A stretch of 64,000 bases of DNA. It comes from Elephas maximus indicus. Its lineage: Eukaryota; Chordata; Mammalia; Proboscidea; Elephantidae. Of this stretch, positions 23,105 to 34,699 are shown one piece after another. The notes beneath the pieces are model-generated. The model searched no databases. It was not told the origin of the DNA and worked only from the letters and a program-made list of their open reading frames with translations. The stretch lies in NCBI RefSeq assembly GCF_024166365.1, contig NC_064827.1, forward strand, positions 46,404,635-46,468,634, in the 5' to 3' direction. The position numbers and the translations under genes were made by a program. Numbering within the stretch: the first letter of the stretch is position 1; every line of letters starts with the position of its first letter.

Positions 23105-23634
23105 CATTAGCCGTTAGAGAAATGCAAATCAAAACTACAATGAGATACCATCTCACGCCAACAAGGCTGGCATTAATCCAAAAAACACAAAATAATAAAT
23201 GTTGGAGAGGTTGTGGAGAGACTAGAACACTTATACACTGCTGGTGGAAATGTAAAATGGTACAACCACTTTTGAAATCAATTTGGTGCTTCATTAAAAA
23301 GCTAGAAATAGAACTACCATACGATCTGGCAATCTCACTCCTTGGAATATATCCTAGAGAAATAAGAGCCTTTACACGTGCAGATATAGGAACACCCATG
23401 TTCATTGCAGCACTGTTTACAATAGCAGAAAGATGGAAGCAACCAAGGTACCCATTAACGGATGAATGGATAAATAAATTATGGTATATTTACACAGTGG
23501 AATACTACGCATCGATAAAGAACAATGATGAATCTATGAAACATTGTATAACAAGGAAGAATCTGGAAGGCATTATGCTGAATGAAATTAGTCAGTTGCA
23601 AAAGCACAAATGTTGTATGAGACCACTATTATAA

Positions 23635-24585
23635 AAACACAAGAAATAATTTAAAAAGAGAAGAAAATATTCTTTGATGGTTACAAGTATGGAGAGGGAG
23701 GGAGGGAGGGGGTATTTACCAATTAGATAGTAGACAAGAACTATTTTAGGAGAGGTCAGCACAAATGGACTAAACCAAAAGCAAAGAAGTTTCCTGAGTA
23801 AATCAAAGGCTTTGAAGGCCAGAGTAGCAGAGGCAGGGGTCTGGGGACCATGGTTTCAGGGACATCTAAGTCAATTGGCATAATAAAATCTATTAAAACA
23901 TTCTGCTGCCCATTTTGGAAAGTGGTGTCTGGGGTCTTAAACGCTAGCAAGTGGCCATCTAAGATGCATGAATTGGTCTCAACCCACCTGGAGCAAAGAA
24001 GAATGAAGAGCATCAAAGACATAAGGTAATTATGAGCCCAAGAGACAGAAAGGGCCACATAAATCAGGGACGACATCAGCCTGAGACCAGAAGAACTAGA
24101 TGGTGCCTGGCTACAACCTATGACTGCCCTGACAGGGTACACAACAGAGAATCCCTGAGGGAGCAGGAGAACAGTGGGATTCAGACCTCAAATTCTCATA
24201 AAAAGCCCAGACTGAATGGTCTGACTGAGACTTGAAGGACCTTGGAGGTCAGGGTCTCCAGATCTTCTGTTAGGCCAAGACTGGAACCATTCCAAAAGCC
24301 AACTCTTCAGATAGAGATTGGACTGGACTGTAAGATAGAAAATGATACTGGTGAGGAGCGAGCTTCTTGGCTCAAGTAGACACTTTAGACTATGTGGCCA
24401 CCTCCTGTCTGGAGAGGAGATGAGAAGGCAGAGGGGGACAGGAGCTGGCTGAATGGACATGGGGAATACAGGGTGGAGAAAAGGAGTGTGCTCTCTAATT
24501 AGAGGGAGAGCAACTACGAATACATAGCAAGATGCATATAAATTTTTGTATGAGAGACTGACTTGATTTGCAAACATATAAATAA
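23635..24585 (+). other. Afrotherian L1 3' UTR
   Basis: About 0.95 kb after the ORF2 stop. It begins with a G-rich purine run (23691-23712) typical of L1 3' UTRs and ends 'gagactgacttgatttg'. The same 3' UTR recurs at 2461, 20162 and 33016. On the opposite strand it carries long open frames (23756-24142 and 24188-24577); see findings. Confidence 0.75.
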
Positions 24586-24589
24586 ACAG

Positions 24590-25335
24590 GTATTTAAAAT
24601 TATGGTAGGTGCACTGAAGGAAAGAAACAGCTGCTTTAGGGGATGGGGGTATAATTTAAAATTAGGGGGCAAGGGAGAGTTTTCTGGGACGACTTCCAAG
24701 AGGAATGACTAGGAGTTAGCCGGGTGGAAAAGGCAAAGAAAGCCCATGTAAAGGCTTTTTGGGTGGGGTGGGGTGCTGGTAAAGGCAGGAAGATTCTCTT
24801 TGGGAAAATTGAAATACACAGCTTGTCTGGAGCTTTTTGAGTTAAGAGGAGAACTGTGTAAGTAATGTCAGAAAGGTAGGTAGGGGGCAGAGCATGCAGT
24901 GCTTTGTGGGCCATAAGGATTTTTAAATTTTATGTACAAAGAAGACCTTGAAGAGGTAGAGAATGTGGGTCATACGCTATCTTTTTAAAAAAGACTCTGC
25001 CAGCTAGTTGGTGGAGAATAGACAAGGGCAAGAGCAGAGGCAGGGAGACGGGTTAAGACTTGGACTGCAGTGACGGTAATGAGGATGGTGAAAATAGATG
25101 AATTTGAGGTATATTTTTGAGGTAGTAGAGTCAACAGAACTTGGCTTGATGTGGGGAATTAGTGGATTCCTAGTCTAGCTTGACCTACTGAGCCAATGGA
25201 GGTGCTGTTTTTTGGAACAGGAACTATTATAAGGGGAACTTATTTGGAAGTGGAGATAAAAAAATTCAATTTTGACCTTGTTAAATTTGCGATAGCAGTA
25301 AGTTATCCAAGTGGCATGACCAGAAAGGGAGTTGG
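24590..25335 (-). mobile_element. L2, right part, split by the full-length L1
   Basis: 'gcagagcatgcagtgctttg' (24889) and 'ggcagggagacgggttaaga' (25040) are inverted L2 body sequence and continue the part ending at 16260. Confidence 0.55.
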
Positions 25336-25339
25336 ATAT

Positions 25340-25524
25340 AACCAAAAATCAGATCCACTGCTGTGGAGTGGATTCCGATTCATAACAACCCTATAGGACA
25401 GGTTAGAACTGCCCCATAGGGTTTCTAAGGCTGTAAATCTTCACAGAAGCAGCTGGTAGGTTCAAACCGCAGACCTTTTGGTTAACAGCCAAGCACTTTA
25501 ACCACTAAGCCACCAGGGCTCCTT
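25340..25524 (-). mobile_element. AfroSINE, long form, first of a pair
   Basis: Flanked by ttggatat-like copies at 25331 and 25526. The neighbour at 25534 entered its right flank. Confidence 0.85.
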
Positions 25525-25533
25525 ATTTGGATA

Positions 25534-25685
25534 TCAAACCTGCTGCCGTCGAATCTGACTTATCACAACCCTACGGGACAGAGTAGAGCTGCCCCACACG
25601 GTTCCCAAGGAGTGGCTGGTGGATTCGAACGGCCAACCTTTTGGTTAGCAGCTGAGCTCTTAACCACTGCACCAACAGAGCTCCC
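25534..25685 (-). mobile_element. AfroSINE, short form, second of a pair
   Basis: TSD atttggata (25525-25533, 25686-25694). Confidence 0.9.
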
Positions 25686-25936
25686 ATTTGGATACAGACC
25701 TCTGGATTTTAGAAGAGAATGCCAGTTACATAAATCTAATTTATTGAGAATGTTGTGGAAAATAAATGATTACATCACATTGAAGTTTGGACTAGCGGAC
25801 CTCTTTGGTCCCACCGACCTCTGTCAGTCCTTGGTTCTATAGAATGTATTCTATAAAAACGTACTGCATCTATTATTACCGTATGATGAAATACGGGTGT
25901 GGCATAAGTTACCACGCAGCTGTTCTCTTTTATAAA

Positions 25937-26132
25937 ACCCACTGCAGTTGAATCAATTCCAACCCATAGCGACCCTATAGGACAGAGTAGAACTGCCCCA
26001 TAAGGTTTCCTAGGCTGTAATTTTTAGAGCAGACTGCCACATCTTTCTCCTGCAGAGCCACTCGGTAGGTTTGAACTGCCAATGTTTCACTTAGCAGCCA
26101 GGGACTTAACCACCATGCCACCAGAGCTCCCA
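25937..26132 (-). mobile_element. AfroSINE, long form
   Basis: Perfect 14-bp TSD ttctcttttataaa (25923-25936, 26133-26146). Confidence 0.93.
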
Positions 26133-26146
26133 TTCTCTTTTATAAA

Positions 26147-26939
26147 TGGGGTGGGGGGGAACCAACTAAAACTAAAGCCAACTATTTTAAGTAAAGATAC
26201 AAAGCTATACACACCGTAGCCAGATAGGGTAGAAAAACCACTGTGACTTTGGTCAGATCAGAACAGTGGTGGTCTCACACTGCAATGAGCTTGATGATTT
26301 ATCTTTTTATTGATGACTGGCAAAGCTATGAAATGTTTAATCATTTGTAAAATGCCCCACTGTATGAAACTGGTGGTCTAAATGTCTGTCAATAAGCAAT
26401 CAAATAAGCCTGAGTTTCTACATTTGCGCAAGCCAACTTTATTTTGGCATTTCTATAAAATAGCTAAAGCCTTTCAAAAGAGTGCAACAGCATGTTACAT
26501 CCTAGTCCACAACTCTTTCTGCAAGAGCATGCTGTCTGTCTTTCCCATTAGTGGTGTGAGCATCACATGCCATATGGAAAATTTGATTTTATATAAAGTA
26601 CTTAAACATAAGAACACCATTTGTGAACTGCAATTGAGCTCTCCTTTCTCTCTGCCCTCGTCTCTCCTGTGTAAACCTCTATCCTATCATTTGCTGTGTT
26701 GATTTTTCTTCTCCGTTAGACTAGAGGGCAAGACTTGTTCATCTTTGCACACTGAAGCATAGTTGTTATTTATTGCCAGAGAAATGAGTATACGCAATCT
26801 CAGCCATGTAAACGTTATTTATCTTGCTTTAATAGAAAAGTGAGGCTCAGAAAAGTGATTTGTGCAGGGTAAACATAGCAGACGTCTGTCATCCTTTCTA
26901 CCCTAGATCTGACCTCTCTTCCTCCTTATTCCCCACCTA
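26147..26939. other. No gene seen
   Basis: A 106-codon plus-strand frame (26382-26702) has no recognised family. No splice or poly(A) context was found. Confidence 0.45.
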
Positions 26940-27225
26940 TGTGCTTTATTGGGAAGCAGAGCATGCCTTTCACTGTAGAAGCTGAAATTCCAGGTATTTT
27001 CTCAGCTCCTCCATGTGACCCCGACTCTGCAAATTAAATATTCCCCAGACCTTAAATTGGAGTCAGAGACACAACAAAGTGGAGACTAAGGATATTTCTC
27101 CTTATGCCTCCTGATGACACTGTACTACATATTATCCTTTTAATAAACTATTTTTCTCCTTAACCTGCCAGAATTGGGTTTTGGTGTTTTCGACTGAGAA
27201 ATTTGACTCATATAGTCACATAATT
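26940..27225 (+). mobile_element. Possible LTR fossil
   Basis: AATAAA (27142) followed by 'ctccttaacctgccagaatt' resembles an LTR 3' end. Boundaries and family are not established. Confidence 0.3.
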
Positions 27226-27293
27226 GTTTTAGTCACATAATAAATAGCAGAGCTGAGGTGAGATGGATCGCTTTTGTGTGGCCTTTCTTGCCA

Positions 27294-28090
27294 TGTTGTT
27301 ATAATTCCCACTCAATGATTAGGTGGGACTGTGCAAATAAGGTAATCATGGCCTACCAAGGGGCTTGGTCAGTTTTTCCATCCTGCTAAGCTTAAGAAAA
27401 CAAATTCCAGGGCAGAGAGGATCCCACCACCAAGGAAGAACAGCCAGGAGCAGTGAGCACGTCCTTGAGACTCAGAATTCCTGTGCTGAGAAGCTCCTGG
27501 AACCAGGAGACTGAGAGTTGTAACATGGAAGACGAGAAGCGGTGGCAGGAGACTAGCAGCGGGAGATGGTGTGGTGGGTTTCCTGGCCCACAGAGTGAGG
27601 AAGCTGAGTGCCATCGAGCAGGAGGTTTGCTGGAGTAGGGTGCCTCTGGGCACTTGGTGGAGCTAGGTTTGCCAACCCATGGGAGCTAGAGCTGAGCACC
27701 TTTGGGCAAGGCTTACTGGCAGAGTGGGGTGCCTCTGAGCACTTACTGACAGAGCCTTGCACTTGCCTGAGCAGGGCAGAGGCCAAGGCGCCAGAGAGTG
27801 TGTCTGCGGGCAAGGCTGGGAAAGAGCTGTCCTGGTGGAAGAACTATATCCCAAGTGTTCCTGAACCTGAATTATAAGCTGTTACCTTCTTAATAAACCC
27901 CATAATCGTGAGTATGGTCTGTGAGTTCTGCGTGGCCATTGCAATGAATTATCGAACCCAGCAGAGGGCCATGCAAGAAACGGTTGGTGTCAGAATTGGT
28001 AAAGATGGTGGAGAGAGGAGGCATGTCTGACCTCTGCCTCACAGGCATCAGCCCTGGAGTGTTGATCTTGATTCTCCTTTCCCTCTGTGA
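27294..28090 (+). mobile_element. ERVL-like LTR fossil with start of internal region
   Basis: A roughly 690-base LTR-like unit with AATAAA (27891) is followed at 27985 by tggtgtcagaattgg, which resembles a tRNA-Leu primer-binding site, the hallmark of ERVL-type elements. About 100 bases of internal leader follow, then similarity ends. It is a broken fossil with no coding part. Family by inference. Confidence 0.5.
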
Positions 28091-28190
28091 AGGTAAAGGA
28101 GGTCAGACACTACCTCCATGCCGTTTTTTATAAGAGCTGAAGCTGGAACCAGGACTTCAAACTTCTAATTTTAGTGCTCTTTTCATATGA

Positions 28191-28347
28191 CTGGAGTCCT
28201 AGTGGCACAGTAGTTAAGCTTGGCTGCTAATGAAAAGGTCAGCAGTTCGAATCTACCAGCTGCTCCTTGGAAACCCTATGGGGCACTTCTACCCTGTCCT
28301 TATAGGGCTGCTATACGTGTCAGAATTGACTCGACGGCAATGGGTTT
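28191..28347 (+). mobile_element. AfroSINE, short form
   Basis: TSD tttcatatga (28181-28190, 28348-28357). Confidence 0.93.
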
Positions 28348-28357
28348 TTTCATATGA

Positions 28358-28989
28358 TTATTCTCCATTTGCAAACAACCCACATTTTTTACATTACATA
28401 TTGATGACTCTAAATCACCCTTTGTTCACCAAATTTACACTTTACTCTATCAGCTGATTAGTGAGCATTTCAAGTGACTGCATGGTGGGGTAGCTGTCAG
28501 ATTTCAAATTTTAATTTCAAATGCAGCACCATCTTTGTATAGCTGTTTGTGTAATTTATTTTACTTTTTACATTTTCCCTTTATAGACATAAGAGGGAAA
28601 TGAAAATACTATTACTAATTACTATTTCTAATGTGACTGAGACAAAGATGGAAATTAATAGAGTGCTTAAAGCAGATCTTTAGCCTTGGTAGAATACTTG
28701 TTGGACTTAAGCCAACTGAGTTTTATTTATGAAGGAAAGAAATGAGTCAACTTTTATACATGCAAGTTTTCATGAATTTGTATAAAAAGCAGGCTACTAT
28801 TTATCAGCACACATGCCAATCTGTCATAGACTGCGTAGGGGCACATATCACGCAGTTAACATCTGTTCTGGGTCTCTGTGTGACATCACAATATAGAGTA
28901 GGAAAGAAACCTTTTGCTTTATTTCTAATTTATTATTTTAGCCTTCCCCAAAATAGGTTACTGAAAGTTGTTCTTGTGTTCTGGATTTC
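28358..28989. other. No gene seen
   Basis: AT-rich unassigned DNA. The 122-codon frame at 28742-29110 runs into an AfroSINE and is rejected. Confidence 0.5.
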
Positions 28990-29084
28990 CAGGGCGCTGG
29001 TGGTGCAGTGCTTAAGAGTTCAGCTGCTAACCAAAAAGCTGACAGTTCAGATCCACCAGCTGCTCCTTGGAAACCCTGTGGGGG
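28990..29084 (+). mobile_element. AfroSINE, 3'-truncated
   Basis: Only the head to 'ggaaaccctgtggggg' remains; the tail is missing and an A-rich stretch leads into LTR sequence. Confidence 0.85.
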
Positions 29085-29104
29085 AAAAAGGAAAGATTTT
29101 AGCC

Positions 29105-29215
29105 CCATAAGACCCACTTTGTTCTTCCGACCTCCAGAAGTCAAAAATAATAGATTTGTGTTGTTTTAAGCCACCAAGTTTGTAGTAATTTGTCACAGAA
29201 TAGGAAATTAATACA
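29105..29215 (+). mobile_element. MLT1-like LTR fossil, 3' end
   Basis: 'cgacctccagaagtc' then 'tgttttaagccaccaagttt' and 'aggaaattaatac' is the typical 3' end of an MLT1-type LTR. The truncated AfroSINE 28990-29084 lies just upstream. Confidence 0.55.
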
Positions 29216-29439
29216 TATTTGTAGCGCTCCTTCCTCCTCTTCTCCTTACCATGTCCTCTTCATATCCAGGGTAAATCCCATTCCTGTTCTTTTGGGAACT
29301 TTATTGTTCACTGACTACCCGATCATTACTGAAATCACTTTCTGATCCTGAATCATTTTCTCTATATATACTTTCTCAGCTATAACCATTGATTTACGTA
29401 ATTATCATCTATCTATAGGTAATACATGATGTTTCTTTC

Positions 29440-29790
29440 AAGCCAAAATATTGGTCCATATTTGGGTATCCAAATGCCCACTCAACATCTCCATCTCCCA
29501 GGTAACTCAATTTGGCAGGTCCAAAACCAAACCCATTTTTTCCTTGAAATGCCTTCCATAATTCAGTAAATGTCACCATTAACCCAGCTGCTTAAGCCAG
29601 AAATAAGGGAGTCTTCTTTGATTCCTTTCTTTTCCTCATGACATATATACAAATCAGTACTGGTCTGCTCATCCACCCCCTTGAACTCCCCTTAAAATCC
29701 AGTATCCACACTGTATCTGATGTTAGTTTAAACGGGCAACTCTGAACTCCCTACCTTGATCAATACAATTCCTGTGTGAACCTCAAACTA
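29440..29790 (+). mobile_element. L2 fragment
   Basis: 'ctcaacatctccatctccca' and 'gagtcttctttgattccttt' match the L2 coding region. Confidence 0.5.
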
Positions 29791-29874
29791 AATCCTGATA
29801 TAAAAAAGTCAGAAGACAATGTCTGAAACAGAAAAATCATGAAGTAACAATACAGTTATCCTATTTAGAGACAT

Positions 29875-30212
29875 GGGGGCAGTGGTGGTTTAGTGTTAGA
29901 ATTCTCACCTTCTATGCCAAGATCCAGGTTCAATTCCTAGTCAACGCACGAAGTGCAGCCACCACCCATTTGTCAGTGGAGGCTTGTGTTGCTGTGATGT
30001 TGTACAGGTTTCAGCGGAGCTTCCAGACTAAGACACACTAGGAAGAAAGGACTGGCAAACTACTTCTGACAATCAGCCAAAGAAAGCCCCACAGATCATA
30101 ACGGTCAGATCCACAATCAGTCATGACAGGACAAGGCAGCGTTTCACTCCATTGTGCCTGGGGTTGCTTTGAGTTGGGGGCTGACTCCACGGCAGCTAAC
30201 AATTTAGAGGCA
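29875..30212 (+). mobile_element. tRNA-Gly-like SINE with RTE-type tail
   Basis: The head, 'gtggtggtttagtgttagaa' then 'ttctcaccttctatgcc' and 'caggttcaattcctagtcaa', tracks tRNA-Gly(GCC) with both A and B boxes. A 230-base body and the tail 'gggttgctttgagttggggg' plus 'ctgactccacggcagctaac' follow. The body around 30010-30130 is not AfroSINE. Decayed, so it is not a tRNA gene. Confidence 0.75.
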
Positions 30213-30549
30213 CAGAGGTAAATACTGATATAATTAGCAGAAAGAGGTGAATGTTGTTGCCCTGGGGAAGAAGGTTAAGGACTGTCCTCCTCTCCAAACT
30301 TGGAGACCTATCAACTTAAAAAATTTAGAGTTTTCCTTTGGTGGTATTACATATACACAGCATCAAGCAGTAACACTGTCTTTTACAGAGTGCTTGATAT
30401 AATGTCTCTTTAGCAGGATTAGCAATTATTCTGGTCCAAAACAAAAGGAACCAACATAACGCACCTTGTAATGATCACAATATTAAAATAGTCTCACCAG
30501 TGATTGTAGGTTTGCAGCAAAAAGTAGGATAAGAAAAATAAAAGCCCAA

Positions 30550-31038
30550 TTGTTTCTTAATTGATAAATTTATTAAAAATACAGACTAACAGTCCTGTGC
30601 TCCAATGTCATTGTGGTTATGTGCTGACTTCTACAAAGCATAACTACCATAACTGTAAGGGATTCTTCATAAATACACTCTGGACAGAAAAAAAGGTAAA
30701 CAGAAATGACTGCCAAGACAGTACCATTTTAGGCACAATTCTCTTATAATTAATACTTGCCAGAAAATGAAGTTTGACATTATTTACAATCATACCAACT
30801 ATCACTGAGGCTGAATATCACAGGCATACAGGCACAATACGACCACAAGAAATCTTTTCATACTTTCCAAATAGTTTTATATTTTAGCTATGAAGGTCAG
30901 TAACCACAGCAAACTTGTTCTTAACAAGTAGAACTTTTAGGCCCATTCAAAGAGTCTCTTATATCTTTCTGGGACCATTCATTTGCAGATGGGAGCAAAT
31001 GTTCTTCTTATCATGCATTCGCACGTGATGCCAAATCT
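30550..31038 (-). other. TOMM5: TOMM5 3' UTR with poly(A) signal
   Basis: After the TGA the minus strand continues about 490 bases without recognised repeats to AATAAA (plus-strand tttatt, 30569-30574), so cleavage is expected near 30550. Open frames here, such as 30561-30749 on the plus strand, are chance frames in the UTR. The exact cleavage site is inferred. Confidence 0.7.
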
Positions 31039-31073
31039 TCATATGCTATCCAACTTCTTTAAGATAAAAGGAG
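31039..31073 (-). CDS. TOMM5: TOMM5 exon 2, coding part and stop
   Basis: The minus strand shows an acceptor ending 'cttttag' (31080-31074). Then 35 coding bases complete codon 41 (A + CT = Thr) and encode PFILKKLDSI followed by TGA at 31041-31039. The two exons give 121 + 35 = 156 bases, or 51 residues plus stop, the length of human TOMM5, and the phase matches exactly. The piece is too short for ORF listing and was found by searching for the known C-terminus (TPFILKKLDSI). The end of the membrane helix and the short intermembrane-space tail lie here. The preserved splice phase, canonical GT-AG intron and 3' processing signal show this is the functional gene, not a retrocopy. Confidence 0.95.
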
Positions 31074-31882
31074 CTAAAAGAAAAACAAAGCGAAAATTAG
31101 TTTTCAGTTCTATTAGTCACAAGTTCCTTTAGAGAATTACAAGATCAGGAGGAAACCTCACAGGTATAGTTCAACAATTGTTTTTAAAACGACTCCAAGT
31201 GATGGTCAAGCCTCTGCATGAACAACCCAGCCAAGGAGACTCGCTGCCTTCCATGGCAGTTCATTCCAGTGTCATTCCACTATGATTATTATCAAGTTCA
31301 TTCTTAGACTACATAAAATCTTTTCTCCATGCAGTTCTCCTCCTTAAGGCCATAAAGAGTATATTCAGCCCTCTTCAAATGACAAACTTTTACTTGTTTT
31401 GGTGATTTTTTTTTTAATCTATTAAAGGAACAAAACTACAGCAAACAAATGGACAAATTTTCACCTTTAAAAACTCATTTACAGAAAGCAGAGGGTATGG
31501 GAAAACAATACTAAACTACAGAACCAGAAGAGCTAAACTCACATTTTGGTATTCCTACTGATTAACTATATATCACCTATGTGTTCCAGTTCACATCAGA
31601 AACAGCCCTGCCTCAGTTATTATGAAATCCGTTAAGATGGTATATATAGAAATGTCTAGGAAATTAGAAAGTGCTTTATGAAACTAAAAAAGTCATATTA
31701 TTATTCTGTGTAAAAATGCTGTGGCTAAGAAAGCTAATAGAATGACCTTCTTTCTTAAAACTCATACCAAATTAATGCAACATTTTGTACTAAACATACT
31801 GATCTGTCACAGCTAAGTCAGCAGTATGCCAGTCTTTTCTACTAATTCTTAATTAGAAAAATAAAAAATGAGCAGTAATGTC

Positions 31883-32002
31883 CATCAACCAAAAGGGTGG
31901 CAGTTCAAATTCACCAGGCGCTCCTTGGAAACCCTATGGGGCAGCTGTACTGTGTCCTATAAAGTCACTATGAGTTGGAATCAACTCGACTGCAATGGGT
32001 TT
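31883..32002 (+). mobile_element. AfroSINE, 5'-truncated
   Basis: Starts at the 'caaccaaaagggtggcagtt' part; taatgtc on both sides (31876, 32003). Lies in the TOMM5 intron. Confidence 0.85.
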
Positions 32003-32009
32003 AATGTCA

Positions 32010-32400
32010 ACTGATAAATGTATAAACAAAATGTATTACAGCCGTACAATGGAATATTATTCACCCATAAAAAAGAATGAAATACTGATACATGCTACAA
32101 CATAAACCTTAAAAACATGCTGGGTGAAAGGAGCCAGACACAAAAGGCCACACACTGTATAATTCCAATTATATGAAATATTCAGCATAGGCAAATTCAG
32201 AGAGACTGAAAGTAGATTACTGTTAGCCAGGAGCTGGGGGTTTGAGGGACAATGGGGAGTGATTGTCCATGTTTTTTTGGGGGTATGTAAATTTCTAGAT
32301 TCGGATAATGGTCAAGGCCGCACAACCTTGTGAATATACTGAAAACCACTGAATTGTACACTTAACAAAGATTTAAAAAAAATTTTTTTTGTTGTTAAAA
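32010..32400 (+). mobile_element. Old L1M 3' end in TOMM5 intron
   Basis: Reads 'caatggaatattattcaccc' then a 3' UTR with an A/T-rich end, as in mammal-wide L1M elements. It is diverged, so probably shared with other placentals. Confidence 0.6.
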
Positions 32401-32655
32401 TTTTCTTAAAATGCTGAGTCATCCAAATACGAAGGTCATTCAAAAGAAACAAATATTTTAATCGCAGCTAGGTCAAAGAAAAAAAAAAAGGTAAGACCAG
32501 GAAAAAAAGAGTACATTTGGGAGTTGCCAAGGCTGTTGAACTAGCAGGATGGTTCTGGAGTTTCTGTTCCCTTTGGTTTCCCCCTGGTGGAAAAGCAGAG
32601 TAATACCACAGAAAGTGAAAGGGGCATTGATTAAGGGAGACCGTGTCCTAAGTGG

Positions 32656-32811
32656 GGGCCCTGGTTGCTAACCATTTGGCTGCTAACCGAAAGGTCAGCA
32701 GTTCGAATCCACCAGCCGCTCATTGGAAACCCTACTGGGTAGTTCCACTTTGTCCATTAGGGTCACTATGAGTCAGAATCGGCTCGACTGCAGCAGGTTT
32801 GGTTGGGTTTA
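32656..32811 (+). mobile_element. AfroSINE in TOMM5 intron
   Basis: Full short form, with a small loss in the head ('gttgctaaccatttggctgc'). Confidence 0.88.
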
Positions 32812-33015
32812 AGCAAGAAAAGGATATTGAAGTGATGAGAATGAGGAAATTTGGGGCAAGTTACTTCTGAAACTCATCAGTAAAAGGAGAACACTGATCT
32901 ATAAAGCTGCTTCCAGCTCTAACGTTCAAGCTTGCCTGTGATCCTGATACCTTGTGTAAGTCACCTCTGAAAGTTGAATTCTCGTTTGCAAAAGGGTTAT
33001 AAGAATCTTTGGCCT

Positions 33016-33558
33016 GGGCCACATAAATCAGAGACTACACCAGCCTGAGACCAGAAAACTAGATGGTGCCCGGCTACAACCGATGGCTGCCCTGACAGGG
33101 AAAACAACAGAGAATCCCGGACAGAGTAGAACAGTGGGATGCAGACCTTAAATCCTCATAGAAGACCAGACTTAGTGGTCTGACTGAGACTAGAAGGACC
33201 CTGGAGGTCATGGTCCCCAGGCCCTCTGTTAGCCAAGACTGGAACCATTCCCAAAGCCAAGTCTTCAGACAAGGATTGGACTGGACTATACGACAGAAAA
33301 TGATACTGGTGATGAGTGAGGTTCTTGGCTCAAGCAGACACACTAGACTATGTGGGCAGCTCTTGTCTGGGGGAAGATGAGAAGGCAGAGAGGGACAGGA
33401 GCTGGTTGAATGGACACGGGGAATACAGGGTGGAGAGGAGCAGTGTGCTGTCTCACTAAGGGGAGAGCAACTAGGAGTGCATAGCAACGTGTATATAAGT
33501 TTTTGTATGAGAGACTGACTTGATTTGTAAACTTTCACTTAAAGCAAATTAAAAAAAA
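33016..33558 (+). mobile_element. 5'-truncated L1 3' end in TOMM5 intron
   Basis: 540 bases of the L1 3' UTR, antisense to TOMM5, ending 'gacttgatttgtaaacttt' plus A10. The perfect 12-bp TSD is aatctttggcct (33004-33015, 33559-33570). It differs from the 20162 copy in the middle part, resembling the 24000-24560 version more, so it belongs to another subfamily. Confidence 0.92.
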
Positions 33559-33789
33559 AATCTTTGGCCTACCCTCCCTCAAAGGGCTACTGTCAAGACC
33601 AAGTAATGGAAGTAACTTTCTGTCATCTGTAAAATGAAATAAAATCTCAGGTATTATCATTAATCCTCTAGACTCACATCCTTCTCATTCTTTCAAAAAA
33701 AAAAAAACACAATTACTTTTTCATCCACTGTACAGATAAACAGAAAGGGAGTAAAACTCTTGGATTTCAAAAGTCAGCACTGATAGAAG

Positions 33790-33960
33790 GGCAACTGCTA
33801 CGGAGTTAGGAATCCTGGATTCTAGGTCAGGATCATTCTCAATCGCTGAATGACCTTGAGCCAGACACTTGTCTACTGTAGAACGCAGTTTCTTTGTCTG
33901 CAAAATGAGAAAGTTGCTCTGGGGTATAATCTTTGAGGCTCTTTCAATTCTAACGCTCTA
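33790..33960 (+). mobile_element. MIR in TOMM5 intron
   Basis: 'aatgaccttgagccagacac' and 'gtctgcaaaatgagaaagtt'. Confidence 0.55.
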
Positions 33961-34019
33961 ATACCTGGACAACCCAGGATGATTACCCAACGCAGACCCA
34001 GCCACCGCGTGCTCTTCTA

Positions 34020-34580
<561 letters not shown>

Positions 34581-34699
34581 ACTTGGCGTTTTCCAGGCAG
34601 TTTATTTAATAACCTCACCAGGCGCGTAATGTTGCAAAATGCTTTTACACCCCTGAAAAGACGGTACAACATAAGTTGCAGGGCTGGCTCATAGGTATT

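Larger units (their letters stand above)
18960..23634 (+). pseudogene. L1 ORF2 remnant (endonuclease-reverse transcriptase)
   Basis: The endonuclease domain begins about 19000 (SIIALNVNGLNAQIKTQR) and continues through RDFNTPLSLKDR (19410) and SDHKAIKVEI (19664). Reverse-transcriptase parts follow the inner insertion: ITTDPTDIKRIISDYYEKLY (20875), [13 protein letters not shown] (21090), [19 protein letters not shown] (21462), [20 protein letters not shown] (21625) and [13 protein letters not shown] (21748). The last shows the catalytic FADD motif as FAED. The C-terminal part ends [13 protein letters not shown]...WRGCGE (23122) with TAA at 23632-23634. The reading frame is broken in several places, including by the two insertions. 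In an active L1 this protein nicks the target DNA and reverse-transcribes the element RNA. Confidence 0.85.
16261..24585 (+). mobile_element. Near full-length afrotherian L1 with nested insertions
   Basis: The element runs from a GC-rich 5' UTR starting 'aaagatggcggagtaatcgg' through ORF1 and ORF2 to the lineage-specific 3' UTR. Without its two insertions (a 3' L1 piece at 20162-20862 and an AfroSINE at 22948-23104) it is about 7.5 kb. The sequences on either side, 16045-16260 and 24590-25335, read as one interrupted minus-strand L2, which supports the outer limits. The coding regions carry many stops and shifts, so it is inactive. The 3' boundary is uncertain by about 15 bases because the tail is short and A-rich. 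Confidence 0.85.

Noticed and set aside
28742-29110. 122-codon plus-strand frame
   Set aside because: Its C-terminal half is AfroSINE; the rest has no family resemblance.
29875-29950. Possible tRNA-Gly gene
   Set aside because: The arms are mismatched and the sequence runs on into a SINE body and tail, so it is a SINE head.
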